Shown here in pieces: positions 25,623 to 33,752 of a stretch of DNA of 41,948 bases. The notes under the pieces were generated by a model. It was not told the origin of the DNA. It searched no databases and worked only from the letters and a program-made list of their open reading frames with translations. The DNA lies in NCBI GenBank assembly GCA_016874775.1, contig VGTJ01000027.1, forward strand, positions 1-41,948, written 5' to 3'. Each line of letters begins with the position of its first letter. Position 1 is the first letter of the stretch. The translations under genes and the position numbers were made by a program. The DNA comes from Deltaproteobacteria bacterium (GTDB taxonomy: Bacteria; Desulfobacterota; Binatia; Bin18).

Positions 25623-26408
25623 TTTTCCAGCCACCTCAAGCAATCGCGCCGGAAAATTCGACATAATCCCATCTACACCGACGTCGAGCAGACTGTCCAT
25701 TTCTTGCGGATCGTCGATCGTCCAGGCATGCATCTCACAGCCAAACGTATGAGCAGCATCGACCGTTTGTGAGGTTACAAGAGGGATGCCTTGAAATGAT
25801 GGCGGAATCTGCAGTGCGTGTCCCGGCGGGTGATAGTCAGCAAGCTGATTCGCTGCTACTCGCTGGATGAATTCGAAGACCTCAGCATAACCTAGATTCG
25901 TCGCGATTTCTGGGGCGTGTCTTCGTACCCGAGCCAACACTGCGTCATGTTCGGAAGCAACGATCACCTGCTGTTCACGACCGATTGCACGCACGGCGGC
26001 TATGACCAGTTCTTCGATTGGTGGATCAGTTTGCTTGATTTCGATGGTGAAGTGAAGCGTGGGAAATTGCTCCAACACCTCCAGCAGCGTTGGGACTCTC
26101 ACCTCAGTAGCCCGAAACGGAAACGTGTGCCCGCTATCTGAAGAAAAATGATAGCCCGCGTCGAAGGTCCGGACCTCAGCCAAAGACAATGCACGAATCT
26201 GTCCGTGACCGTTGGTGGTCCGTTCGAGTGTCGCATCGTGGCACACAACCACATGACCATCACGGGTCGCGTGCATATCGAGTTCGGCATACACGATCCC
26301 CAGATCGACTGCGCGTTGAAACGCAACCAGCGTATTCTCGGGAGCTTCCCCACTCACCCCGCGATGAGCGAAGAGGCGCGGCTTTTGTCCATCGAAAAAG
26401 GTACGCAT
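25602..26408 (-). CDS. glycerophosphodiester phosphodiesterase
   Basis: Starting at ATG 26408 (MRTFFDGQKPRLFAHRGVSG) the protein has 268 residues. It hydrolyses glycerophosphodiesters to glycerol-3-phosphate and an alcohol. It shows the HRG-x-PENT loop, the metal-binding EIK and E-x-D pair (AELDMHATRDGHVVVCHD), DTT-type substrate loop ATLERTTNGHG, and the C-terminal WTIDDPQEMDSLLDVGVDGIMSNFP. No signal peptide, so a cytoplasmic form. Longer upstream reading lacks family sequence. It is divergent from the YihY-type gene with about 40 bases between starts. Confidence 0.92.
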   Translation of the reverse strand: MRTFFDGQKPRLFAHRGVSGEAPENTLVAFQRAVDLGIVYAELDMHATRDGHVVVCHDATLERTTNGHGQIRALSLAEVRTFDAGYHFSSDSGHTFPFRATEVRVPTLLEVLEQFPTLHFTIEIKQTDPPIEELVIAAVRAIGREQQVIVASEHDAVLARVRRHAPEIATNLGYAEVFEFIQRVAANQLADYHPPGHALQIPPSFQGIPLVTSQTVDAAHTFGCEMHAWTIDDPQEMDSLLDVGVDGIMSNFPARLLEVAGKRKGGNG

Positions 26409-26448
26409 AGATTTGTCATTGAGCGATGATCCGTCCACAATAGAAGAG

Positions 26449-27354
26449 ATGCAAACAGTAATCAAAGAGATCTGGTACCTCGTCGCGGAAACGTTCGCCA
26501 AATGGTACGCAGACAATCCCTCCCAGCGGGGAGCAGCCATGGCATTCTACGCGATTTTTGCCATTGCTCCACTGCTGGTGATTGCGGTCGCCCTTGCTGG
26601 GTCGATTTTTGGTATTCATGCTCCTGAGAATCAAATTGTCGCCGCACTGCAAGACCTTGTCGGACGAGAACTTGCCTCGGCGATTCAAGTCACGATCATC
26701 AATGCGAGTCGACCGGCTTCAGGTACACTGCCCACGATCCTTGGTGTTCTCACATTGTTGATCGGTGCACTTGGAGTGATGGGAGAACTCCACAACACGC
26801 TCAATACGATTTGGCATGCGAAACCACAACCAGGAAACCGCCTCCTGAGTTGGCTGAAGGACCAACTGTTTCTCCTCCTCATGGTCGTTGGATTAGGATT
26901 CTTCTTGTTGTTGTCACTCGCTGCCAGCATGGCCTCGACCGTTATGAGCCGATCGGTTTCTCGCTTCATTCGTGATAGTGCGCCGTTCTGGCAGTGGGTC
27001 GATTTGATTGTGTCGTTCGGAATGCTCACCTCACTTGTCACGATTATCTACAAAGTCGTTCCTGCGGTACGGATCGCGTGGCGCGATGCGTGGGTCGGCG
27101 CGATCGTCACGTCTGCGCTCTTTACCCTCGGGAAATGGCTGATCGGTTGGTATCTGCTACACAGTACCGTAACGTCAGCGTACGGCGCCGCCGGCTCACT
27201 GATTGCCATCTTGTTATGGGTCTACTACTCAGCGCAGGTCTGCCTCATCGGTGCCGAATTCACATGGGTGTACGCGCACCACTACAGCTCAGGCATCGTG
27301 CCGATCACCGCTTCTGATTCAGCATCTCCGTCCGAATCGTCACGATCGAAGTAA
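26449..27354 (+). CDS. YihY/BrkB family inner-membrane protein
   Basis: About 301 residues from the ATG at 26449; a TTG at 26413 could add 12. It has the family features RGAAMAFYAIFAIAPLLVIAVALAG, then ELHNTLNTIWHA, and six hydrophobic segments with the last pair around GAAGSLIAILLWVYYSAQVCLIGAEFTWVYAH. Once annotated as RNase BN, the family is now treated as a membrane protein of unknown function, with possible transporter-like character. The final 50 bases overlap the end of the convergent FAD monooxygenase gene. Confidence 0.9.
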   Translation: MQTVIKEIWYLVAETFAKWYADNPSQRGAAMAFYAIFAIAPLLVIAVALAGSIFGIHAPENQIVAALQDLVGRELASAIQVTIINASRPASGTLPTILGVLTLLIGALGVMGELHNTLNTIWHAKPQPGNRLLSWLKDQLFLLLMVVGLGFFLLLSLAASMASTVMSRSVSRFIRDSAPFWQWVDLIVSFGMLTSLVTIIYKVVPAVRIAWRDAWVGAIVTSALFTLGKWLIGWYLLHSTVTSAYGAAGSLIAILLWVYYSAQVCLIGAEFTWVYAHHYSSGIVPITASDSASPSESSRSK

Positions 27355-28558
27355 ACCATTTCTCCATACTTGCGGCATTCATTTTCGACCAATCAGGAAT
27401 TTCTGTAACCAGCGCCCGGCCCAACTGATTGCCAAAGCGTACGAGGTTGTTGTCGGTCTCCGTCCGCACCCGGTTCCACTGCGCAAGCGCTTCGTCTAAC
27501 GACGAGTGATTTCTAAGATCGTCACCCAGCGCGGTCGCGTCGTTGATCCCTTTCAGCGCGCCAGCCGCGCTATGCGGACGCGCAAAGGCTCCGGCATCAC
27601 CGACTAAACAGATACGCCCCTGGCGATAGGCTGGGACCTGACAGTCATAAATCGCGTAAGCAAAGGTATTTGGGCTCTTATCAGTAATGTCTGCGTAATA
27701 GTCTGGGATGCGCTCGTGCGATTTCTGTCTCAGAGCGGCTTCAGTGGCAAGTGGCATCGCACCAGGAGGAAGCGATCCCTCATGTTGGTAGCCATTTTTG
27801 TCGGTGAGAAAGTCGGTAAGCGTCTCCTCAGGCACTGGCACATACATGCCCCAATTCACGAGCCGCTTGCCAGGCGTCACCGAACCATTCGGCCCCGGCA
27901 CAAAGTAAAAGATCCCATGCCCTCCCGGATAGCCGAGACAACGCACTCCACTTTCCATTGGATGTGACTCTTCAAGTTCGTTTTCCAGAATAAACCCACG
28001 CCACAAGACATACCCGGCGTATTTGACATTCACGTCAGGAAATAACGTCCGGCGACCTAACGAAGCATATCCATCCGCACAGACGACCAAGTCGAATTCA
28101 TGGATAGTCCCATCGGCTAATTCGACACCAACCCCTTTCCCATCACGATCATGCAGCGCTACGACTCTATGCCCAGAGCGATACACAGAATTCGGCACGC
28201 GCTTGCGCAAGTTTTGATACAAACCACCCCAGTTCAGCAATTCAAGACGCGCAGGTTGATCCCATGCCAGATAGCCATATTTCCGCTCGGCCTCCGTGCG
28301 CCAAATACGCATGAAGGTACTCGATGCAAAATAGGGAAGGTTGGCATCGACCAAGTCACGTTTGATAAAAGTCTCAATTACCGAAGGGGGAACACCAATA
28401 CCCGCCCCCCGGTCCTTTAACTCATCACCAGTTCGTTCGAACAGTGTCACTGAACATCCTAAACGACCAAGTTCAATAGCGACCGTGCATCCGGCAATCG
28501 ATCCACCGACGATGCCAACCTTGAGTCTAGATGAAATTCCATTCCTGGCTTCAGACAT
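27305..28558 (-). CDS. FAD-dependent aromatic monooxygenase
   Basis: 417 residues of a PHBH-type flavoprotein hydroxylase. The dinucleotide-binding VGIVGGSIAGCTVAIELG is near residue 14, the DG motif is in VVCADGYASLGRR, and the GD motif in CLVGDAGAFARPHSAAGALKGINDATAL. It resembles 2,6-dihydroxypyridine 3-monooxygenase more than simple phenol hydroxylases; the exact substrate is not fixed by sequence. It reads toward the YihY gene and overlaps its end by 50 bases. GAGAGGAGCC is the ribosome-binding site. It borders the nitrile hydratase genes divergently and may oxidise a product of the same pathway. Confidence 0.87.
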   Translation of the reverse strand: MSEARNGISSRLKVGIVGGSIAGCTVAIELGRLGCSVTLFERTGDELKDRGAGIGVPPSVIETFIKRDLVDANLPYFASSTFMRIWRTEAERKYGYLAWDQPARLELLNWGGLYQNLRKRVPNSVYRSGHRVVALHDRDGKGVGVELADGTIHEFDLVVCADGYASLGRRTLFPDVNVKYAGYVLWRGFILENELEESHPMESGVRCLGYPGGHGIFYFVPGPNGSVTPGKRLVNWGMYVPVPEETLTDFLTDKNGYQHEGSLPPGAMPLATEAALRQKSHERIPDYYADITDKSPNTFAYAIYDCQVPAYRQGRICLVGDAGAFARPHSAAGALKGINDATALGDDLRNHSSLDEALAQWNRVRTETDNNLVRFGNQLGRALVTEIPDWSKMNAASMEKWFTSIVTIRTEMLNQKR

Positions 28559-28631
28559 AACAGGCTCCTCTCTACTTCTGTTGCGCGCCTATACTAAATG
28601 GCAGTTTGAGGTTGAGGAAGGAGGCTATCTT

Positions 28632-28772
28632 GTGGAGAGGAAACAGAGAATCGGAGAGTGGGAGAACCGAGATGAGAAAACGCAAGGGAGAACGGGAGAT
28701 GGGGCGAACCGGAGACCACCCCACCACTCTTGTGCCCTGTTCCCTGTAACCTGTCACCTGTAACCTCCTTGA
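28632..28772. repeat. heptad-repeat hairpin island upstream of nthB
   Basis: Units with period 7 include GAGAGGA, AATCGGA, GAGTGGG and GGGAGAA on the left and CCCTGTT/CCCTGTA/ACCTGTC/ACCTGTA on the right. The left units are purine-rich and only partly complementary to the right ones. It fills the 310-base divergent gap between the FAD monooxygenase and nitrile hydratase genes, a gap otherwise empty of genes. Confidence 0.65.
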
Positions 28773-28868
28773 GCTGAAAGCTAATAACTGACTGCCTCTT
28801 TCCAACCTTGCCCTCGCCCATCCTCGATGGTACGCTCGCCTGCGTTTGAACCAGGAGGAGCAATCATA

Positions 28869-29654
28869 ATGAATGGTGTGCACGATATGGGAGGAATGAC
28901 TTGTTTTGGGCCTGTCGTTCGCGAGAAAAATGAGCCGCTTTTTCATGCGCCATGGGAACGGCGGGTGTTTGCCATGACGATGCTGGGGATGGGACGCTTG
29001 GACACACTCGATGCCTTTCGTCACGCGATTGAACGCATGGACCCAGCTCATTACTTAGAATCTTCCTATTACGAACATTGGCTGGCAGCTCTGGAGACGC
29101 TTGCACTTGAACAGGGGGTGCTCACACCAGGGGAGATCGCTTCGGGTCGAACCTCAACCAAAGGCAAGAGCGATCAACCTCCACTTCCACCCGAGGCAGT
29201 TCCAGTCGTTGTAAACGGTGGAGCGCCAACGAGTCGCAAAACCGGACGCCAGAAACCACGCTTCAAAGTTGGCGACCGCGTTACGACCAAGAACCTCAAT
29301 CCTTCTGGTCATACGCGCTTGCCACGCTATGTACGAGGCAGAGAAGGTACGATTCACATCGTTCACGGCACCTTTGTCTATCCAGACACCAATGCCCATG
29401 GTCAAGGAGAAAAACCACAGCCGTTGTACTGTGTCCGTTTTGAAGCACGTGGGCTGTGGGGACCAGACGCCGCCCGGCGCGATCACCTCTATATTGATTT
29501 GTGGGAAGATTACCTTATACCTGTTGCTTCACCACAACCAACAGCCAAGAAGCAAATAATGATAAAAGCAGCAAAATCAGGGGCCGTGCAGAAAGCCACG
29601 CCCGTACGTAAAGCAGCAATGAAATCTGCGAAGCATAAGTCTTCACGTTCCTAA
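28869..29654 (+). CDS. nthB: nitrile hydratase beta subunit
   Basis: The start at 28869 (MNGVHDMGGM, the hallmark beta start, with CCAGGAGGAGCAATCATA upstream) gives 261 residues. With NthA it forms the heteromeric metalloenzyme that hydrates nitriles to amides. The N-terminal half (PWERRVFAMTMLGMG, YYEHWLAALE) is helical. The C-terminal half is the SH3-like barrel (FKVGDRVTTKNLNPSGHTRLPRYVRGREG, DLWEDYLIP). An extra C-terminal tail of about 32 residues is rich in Lys, Ala and Ser and has no counterpart in the core fold. The gene order beta-alpha with an accessory protein is usual for cobalt-type enzymes. Confidence 0.93.
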   Translation: MNGVHDMGGMTCFGPVVREKNEPLFHAPWERRVFAMTMLGMGRLDTLDAFRHAIERMDPAHYLESSYYEHWLAALETLALEQGVLTPGEIASGRTSTKGKSDQPPLPPEAVPVVVNGGAPTSRKTGRQKPRFKVGDRVTTKNLNPSGHTRLPRYVRGREGTIHIVHGTFVYPDTNAHGQGEKPQPLYCVRFEARGLWGPDAARRDHLYIDLWEDYLIPVASPQPTAKKQIMIKAAKSGAVQKATPVRKAAMKSAKHKSSRS

Positions 29655-29690
29655 CATTCTGAATTCTACATTCTACATTCTGTATTCTTT
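29651..29690. repeat. single-arm heptad run between nthB and nthA
   Basis: Five in-phase units of the CATTCTA/CATTCTG type; no reverse-complementary partner is adjacent. It begins at the nthB stop codon and ends just before the nthA ribosome-binding region. Confidence 0.7.
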
Positions 29691-29705
29691 CCGTTGAGGT
29701 CTTCT

Positions 29706-30362
29706 ATGAGCACCAAACACCAAGATCACGATCATAGCCATCACAACGCCGGGCCCGATCCGCGCACGGTCAAACACCACACGCCCGCACAAACCCAAGC
29801 GTTAGAAGAACGCGTCCGCAAAATCGAAACGCTGCTTGTAGCAAAGGGGTTGGTCAACTCAGCCACACTCGACAAGATGGCGGAGACCTATGAACATGAC
29901 TTAGGTCCCATGAATGGAGCAAGAGTTGTTGCTCGTGCCTGGACCGATCCTGCCTACAAGAAACGGCTGCTCACCAATGCCACCGCAGCAATCAACGAAC
30001 TCGGCTTTAGTGGACTTCAAGGCGAACACATGGTCGTCGTCGAAAATACGCCTAAGGTCCACAACGTCGTCACCTGCACCTTGTGTTCATGTTATCCCTG
30101 GCCGGTGCTAGGTTTGCCACCAACTTGGTACAAAAGCGCGCCCTATCGTTCACGTATTGTGATTGACCCACGCAGTGTACTGCGAGAATTTGGCACTGAG
30201 CTTGATGAGTCAGTCGAGATTCGCGTGTGGGATAGTAGTGCAGAGATACGTTATATGGTGTTGCCAGAGCGCCCCAAAGGAACCGAGAAGCTAAGCGAAG
30301 AACAACTCGCGAAACTGGTAACACGAGATACAATGATAGGGACAACAAAGGTCGGAGTGTAG
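29706..30362 (+). CDS. nthA: nitrile hydratase alpha subunit (cobalt type)
   Basis: The start at 29706 gives 218 residues. The metal claw is C124-T-L-C127-S-C129 ([17 protein letters not shown]); Thr rather than Ser in the second place and Tyr after the last Cys mark cobalt-binding enzymes. The Cys are expected to be post-translationally oxidised to sulfinic/sulfenic acid. [14 protein letters not shown] and [20 protein letters not shown] complete the fold. The first 25 residues contain many His and Asp (HQDHDHSHH), an unusual tail that could capture metal. The nthE-like accessory protein lies about 3.4 kb away at 33753. Confidence 0.95.
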   Translation: MSTKHQDHDHSHHNAGPDPRTVKHHTPAQTQALEERVRKIETLLVAKGLVNSATLDKMAETYEHDLGPMNGARVVARAWTDPAYKKRLLTNATAAINELGFSGLQGEHMVVVENTPKVHNVVTCTLCSCYPWPVLGLPPTWYKSAPYRSRIVIDPRSVLREFGTELDESVEIRVWDSSAEIRYMVLPERPKGTEKLSEEQLAKLVTRDTMIGTTKVGV

Positions 30363-30365
30363 AGC

Positions 30366-30475
30366 GTTAAGCGATCGGATCATCGAGCGATCGGGTCATC
30401 GAGCCATTGAAAAAAATGTTTCCCTAATGATCCGATGGCTCGATGGCTCAATGAGAAAATTCCCCAATTGCCCGA
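30366..30475. repeat. heptad-repeat hairpin island, copy of the 10.7-kb island
   Basis: GATCGGA/CATCGAG units on the left and GATCCGA/TGGCTCG units on the right surround the 16-base ATTGAAAAAAATGTTT also found at 10672-10797. It begins at the nthA stop codon. Its right part overlaps the 3' end of the TPR remnant. Confidence 0.8.
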
Positions 30476-30675
30476 TCACTCAATTCTTCCAAAAGTTCTT
30501 TCGCCTCTTGCAAGTCCTTCGTGTCGAACCCTTCGGTAAACCATTCGTACACCTCGGATAACATTTTGTGTACTTCGGCAAGAGCAGTGCGTGATTCGTG
30601 ACTCGTGATCGGCGGTCGCTGTTGCGTGCTGCGTGCTCCCCGCTCGAAGGCATGCTGTTGCCACAGTGCCTTCAG
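30448..30675 (-). pseudogene. 3' remnant of a second wHTH-AAA-TPR regulator
   Basis: Read leftward the frame gives LWQQHAFERGARSTQQ, a heptad-derived linker, then EVHKMLSEVYEWFTEGFDTK and DLQEAKELLEELSDR, ending at TGA 30448-30450. Over 34 residues it matches the end of the regulator at 10.8 kb at 28 positions. Only about 75 codons remain and nothing upstream belongs to the gene, so this is a decayed copy. The linker corresponds in place to the heptad island at 10900-11022 but with different heptads (ATCACGAGTCACG type). Confidence 0.75.
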
Positions 30676-30677
30676 TA

Positions 30678-30800
30678 TTAGACCAGAAACGTCATGTTGT
30701 TGATCACTTCATCGTTATTGATCAGCACGACTTTCTTATAGGCGACCTTGAAGCTATCACCCTCTAGTCTCAGTTTGTGAGCCATGCGGCTAGTGGAAGA
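30678..30800 (-). pseudogene. 3' remnant of a ring-hydroxylating dioxygenase beta subunit
   Basis: About 38 codons read leftward, ending at TAA 30678-30680 in INNDEVINNMTFLV. Thirty of the last 33 residues match the C-terminus of the intact beta subunit at 31727-32200. Upstream of about 30795 the similarity ends. It sits end to end with the TPR remnant. The 170 bases up to the antitoxin gene contain nothing recognised. Confidence 0.8.
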
Positions 30801-30967
30801 AAAAAGCAAGAAAAAAGGGCAGATCTTGCCTTATGACATTTCAACTCGTACGGAATCATATGTCTGTGATATCTGAATTTTTCTACACCCCCAATGTCCC
30901 AACAATATCCCCGAATTCGCACCATTTACAGAAGTAAAACCCTGTCCCTCTTTCCTTGACAGCTGGG

Positions 30968-31225
30968 TTACGCCACTGCGGCGGTCAACGGTCCCTTATG
31001 TTGCTGGTTCTGCCTAGCAAGCGCAAATAGCCCATTGACGGCTTCCACTAATGCTTGGGCACCGCCCGGCGCAAAGTATGTCTCACCACATTTTGTACAC
31101 ACGTGGGCACGAATACCGGACACAATAACACGCAAGCCCTCGCGTTCAAACTCTTGGGTAATTGTCCGTGCGCGCACGGCACTGCCACATTCAGAACATG
31201 GGGCATGGAGAGGTTGTTTCTTCAT
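30968..31225 (-). CDS. YgiT/MqsA-type zinc-finger antitoxin
   Basis: 85 residues from the ATG at 31225, which overlaps the stop of the upstream gene (ATGA). Two CxxC pairs are visible: PCSECG near residue 10 and VCTKCGETYF near residue 43. The last part, GGAQALVEAVNGLFALA, is a short helix; the C-terminal HTH of full MqsA is absent. This is the layout of YgiT-type antitoxins that pair with DUF4258/RelE-fold toxins. The second-position antitoxin in the operon (toxin first) is like mqsRA. Confidence 0.8.
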   Translation of the reverse strand: MKKQPLHAPCSECGSAVRARTITQEFEREGLRVIVSGIRAHVCTKCGETYFAPGGAQALVEAVNGLFALARQNQQHKGPLTAAVA

Positions 31226-31557
31226 CGTCTTTTTCCTCGCAGCGTCGGCTTGATCCACCAAGGTCGTTGCGGAATATACGCCGTCACCAAATCAACGACA
31301 CCCGCGTTCGAGAGATCACAGAGGATATGAAGAGGCGACAGGACTTTGGTTGTGAAGTGGAAATAACCGAGTACAAGATAACGGGAGTCCTGGCCATACG
31401 CTTCTACAAGCTGCAGTTTACCAGTCAATGCTTGCAAAAGTTGATACTCATCAAATCCCTCCTCGATCATATGTCGTACTGCATGTGACCTGACACGATA
31501 GAGGCGGGCTCGCACCAGCCGCTGGATTTGGATAATTGGGTCAGTTTGCGACGCCAT
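31222..31557 (-). CDS. DUF4258-type toxin (MqsR/RelE-like fold)
   Basis: 111 residues. SHAVRHMIEEGFDEYQLLQALTGKL followed by DSRYLVLGYF and LHILCDLSNAGVVDLVTAYIP is the DUF4258 pattern: a two-helix start and a short sheet as in RelE/MqsR mRNA interferases. The final WWIKPTLRGKRR is basic. The gene precedes and overlaps the YgiT-type antitoxin by four bases (ATGA), so the two form one operon. The pair is embedded between gene remnants and the dioxygenase genes. Activity as a toxin is inferred. Confidence 0.8.
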   Translation of the reverse strand: MASQTDPIIQIQRLVRARLYRVRSHAVRHMIEEGFDEYQLLQALTGKLQLVEAYGQDSRYLVLGYFHFTTKVLSPLHILCDLSNAGVVDLVTAYIPQRPWWIKPTLRGKRR

Positions 31558-31726
31558 GCTGTTGTTTTACGGTTTTCGTAGCGTTTTTTCAGTCGGCCTT
31601 CTACCCTCCCTCTGCCCTACTTGTCAGGCGGCTTTGGCCCTTCTCCCATTCCTTCTTGGCTGTAGATCTCAGATAGCGGCTCGAACAGTCCTAACGTAAC
31701 AGCAGATGAATTTGCCGCAACCTGTT

Positions 31727-32200
31727 TTACACCAGAAAGGTCATATTGTTGATCACTTCGTCATTGTTGATGAGGACCACTTTCTTGTATGCGATCTTGA
31801 AACTGTCCCCATCCGGTCTCAGCTTGTGAGTTGTGCGTCCGGCAAAGGTATCCATCTTGCTGCGGCGCAGGGCGGTTAAGTTAAACGTCGAATAGACAAT
31901 CACCTCACCGTTCTCTCCCGCTTCGATCTCGACGTTCGAGATGATACGACTCACACGTGACCGTGGATCTTGCGCGTAGGCAGCGCCACTTTTGAGACGA
32001 ATAATACGATCTTCAATACGCGCCTTATTCTCGTAGACAATCGAGACGTGTTTCTGCGGATCGAAGTCGTCATCGTTGGAGGGAATCCAATACAGTGCGT
32101 CATCGGTCCACAGCGCAAACCATTCATCATAGGCATGCGAGTCCATCAGACGTGCTTCGCGATAGAGAAAACTTTCGATGTGGTGACGATCTGGAAGCAT
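31727..32200 (-). CDS. aromatic-ring-hydroxylating dioxygenase beta subunit
   Basis: The start at 32200 (MLPDRHHIESFLYREARLMD) with AAGGA upstream gives 157 residues, typical of the SnoaL-fold structural beta subunit. It shows DEWFALWTDDALYWIPS, RSRVSRIISNVEIE and KIAYKKVVLINNDEVINNMTFLV. It holds the alpha trimer together. It follows the alpha gene (53 bases apart) and is probably cotranscribed with it. A degraded copy of its end is at 30678-30800. Confidence 0.92.
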   Translation of the reverse strand: MLPDRHHIESFLYREARLMDSHAYDEWFALWTDDALYWIPSNDDDFDPQKHVSIVYENKARIEDRIIRLKSGAAYAQDPRSRVSRIISNVEIEAGENGEVIVYSTFNLTALRRSKMDTFAGRTTHKLRPDGDSFKIAYKKVVLINNDEVINNMTFLV

Positions 32201-32225
32201 ACGAGTGTTCCTTGGTTGCGTGTAG

Positions 32226-32245
32226 GGGCGTATTGCAATACGCCC
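32226..32245. repeat. 20-bp perfect palindrome between dioxygenase subunit genes
   Basis: GGGCGTATTGCAATACGCCC, preceded by GTAG. This matches a common dispersed intergenic repeat of many bacteria (GTAGGGGCG...CGCCC). It lies in the 53 bases between the alpha and beta genes and might affect processing of their mRNA. Confidence 0.7.
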
Positions 32246-32253
32246 ATCCCTTG

Positions 32254-33591
32254 TCACTGCGCGACTCTGCGTGCGGTTCCATTCGCCCGCCGACGCGCCG
32301 GAGCCTCGACTCCCTGCAGCATCACTTTCTTCCACTGCTTCCAGATCGCTCGTTGTGTGACTTCATCGGTGACCTGGCCAACAAGCGTTCCGTCAACATC
32401 TTCGACTTCTTTGTGCAATCCGCGCCCGAGGTACAGCCACGGATCGAGCTGCGCGCTCAGGCCCATTTGGTTGCGCTCGAACATCTCCAAGTCGTCGGTC
32501 GCGCCACCACCTGCCGGGCCATAGAACGATTCATGCCCACGCAGGCGCGTGACGTTAATGTCTTCCGGTGCATCCTTCAGTCGCGCCGGATAGAGGAAGA
32601 CTTCAGTCTCATCAATTTTGATGGGACTAATCACACGGATATGCGCGCCGATGAGGACAAGATTGGGAAAGACCAATAAATGTGTCCCACCAGAGGTGAG
32701 GATTTCCTCTGTACGCTCGTTACCATAGCGTGCAACCATGGCCTCGTGGTACGCGCCCCCTGAAGGCGTCGTCGGCAGAGCAGTACGAAGGCCCGCGCCG
32801 TGCTCTTTGTTGTAGCGTCGGTAGTCTAACAACGCGTGACCATTCCCTAGATCGCGTGCTTGCGCTAAAGACTGACTGGCAAAGACGCCGGTAATACTCG
32901 AAGATCCGGTCTTGCGTTTGATGTTATCGAAGAAGGTCTGATGGACGAAGTTCGGATGGTAGCCGTCCATGCTATTTTCGATTTGAAACTTCCAGTTGGC
33001 ACGATAGCCATATTTGTGAACACCAGTACTCACCTCGAGTTCACCCGTTGGAGACAGATCGACAAAGAGATCAATCTGCTCTTTGGCTGGCTTGCCGAGA
33101 TGTTCATCAAGAGTGATACCGACGGGGCTCAAACTGCCAAAGACAAACCCACGATAGATACCTACGCGCGGAACTTTACGCAGCCCGAAATCTTCTTTAC
33201 GAAACGACTCATCGTAGCGATCTTTGTAAGTGACCCCTAAGAGTTCTCCATTCGTGCGGAACGTCCAACCATGATAGGCACAGCGGAACTTGGCGGTGTT
33301 ACCGCGTTCAACCTGACAGACAGCATTGGCGCGATGCGGACAGCGGTTCATCAGCAACTGCACGTTGCCGTCTTCATCACGCACCATAATGACCGCCTGT
33401 TGCCCCATTTTCCGCAGACGAAAGTCGCCTGCATTGGGAATCTCACTGTCGTGGCCAACGTAGACCCAACCACGGTGGAAAACGGTATCCATTTCTTCGG
33501 CAAAGATGTCCGGGTCAGTGTAGACTCGACCATGCACGCGGTCTTCTTTCACAAGATCAGTGTAGTCAATTGTTGTCCGGGATGGCTTCAT
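32254..33591 (-). CDS. Rieske aromatic-ring-hydroxylating dioxygenase alpha subunit
   Basis: 445 residues. The Rieske 2Fe-2S ligands are C84-x-H86 (NRCPHRANA) and C104...H107 (FRCAYHGWTF). The catalytic iron site shows D209, H212 and H217 (NSMDGYHPNFVH), with a late Asp ligand in the DDLEMFERNQ region. The enzyme would add O2 to an aromatic ring; electron-transfer ferredoxin and reductase genes are not in the window. AACAAGGAGGAACAG is a strong ribosome-binding site. It is followed by the beta subunit, and the divergent neighbour is the nitrile-hydratase accessory gene. The substrate is unknown, with aromatic acids or nitrile-derived compounds possible. Confidence 0.95.
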   Translation of the reverse strand: MKPSRTTIDYTDLVKEDRVHGRVYTDPDIFAEEMDTVFHRGWVYVGHDSEIPNAGDFRLRKMGQQAVIMVRDEDGNVQLLMNRCPHRANAVCQVERGNTAKFRCAYHGWTFRTNGELLGVTYKDRYDESFRKEDFGLRKVPRVGIYRGFVFGSLSPVGITLDEHLGKPAKEQIDLFVDLSPTGELEVSTGVHKYGYRANWKFQIENSMDGYHPNFVHQTFFDNIKRKTGSSSITGVFASQSLAQARDLGNGHALLDYRRYNKEHGAGLRTALPTTPSGGAYHEAMVARYGNERTEEILTSGGTHLLVFPNLVLIGAHIRVISPIKIDETEVFLYPARLKDAPEDINVTRLRGHESFYGPAGGGATDDLEMFERNQMGLSAQLDPWLYLGRGLHKEVEDVDGTLVGQVTDEVTQRAIWKQWKKVMLQGVEAPARRRANGTARRVAQ

Positions 33592-33752
33592 CTGTTCCTC
33601 CTTGTTGGTGGAACGCCTCGCGTCCCAGTGCTGAGTATCGCGGCAGGCGCACTCCTGATCAAAAGCTTCCTCATACTCCTAAACCGACACGACCTCTGTT
33701 GTCAAGAAAAATATATCGCGCTAGAGAAGCTACGCCAAGGAGAACACCGATT

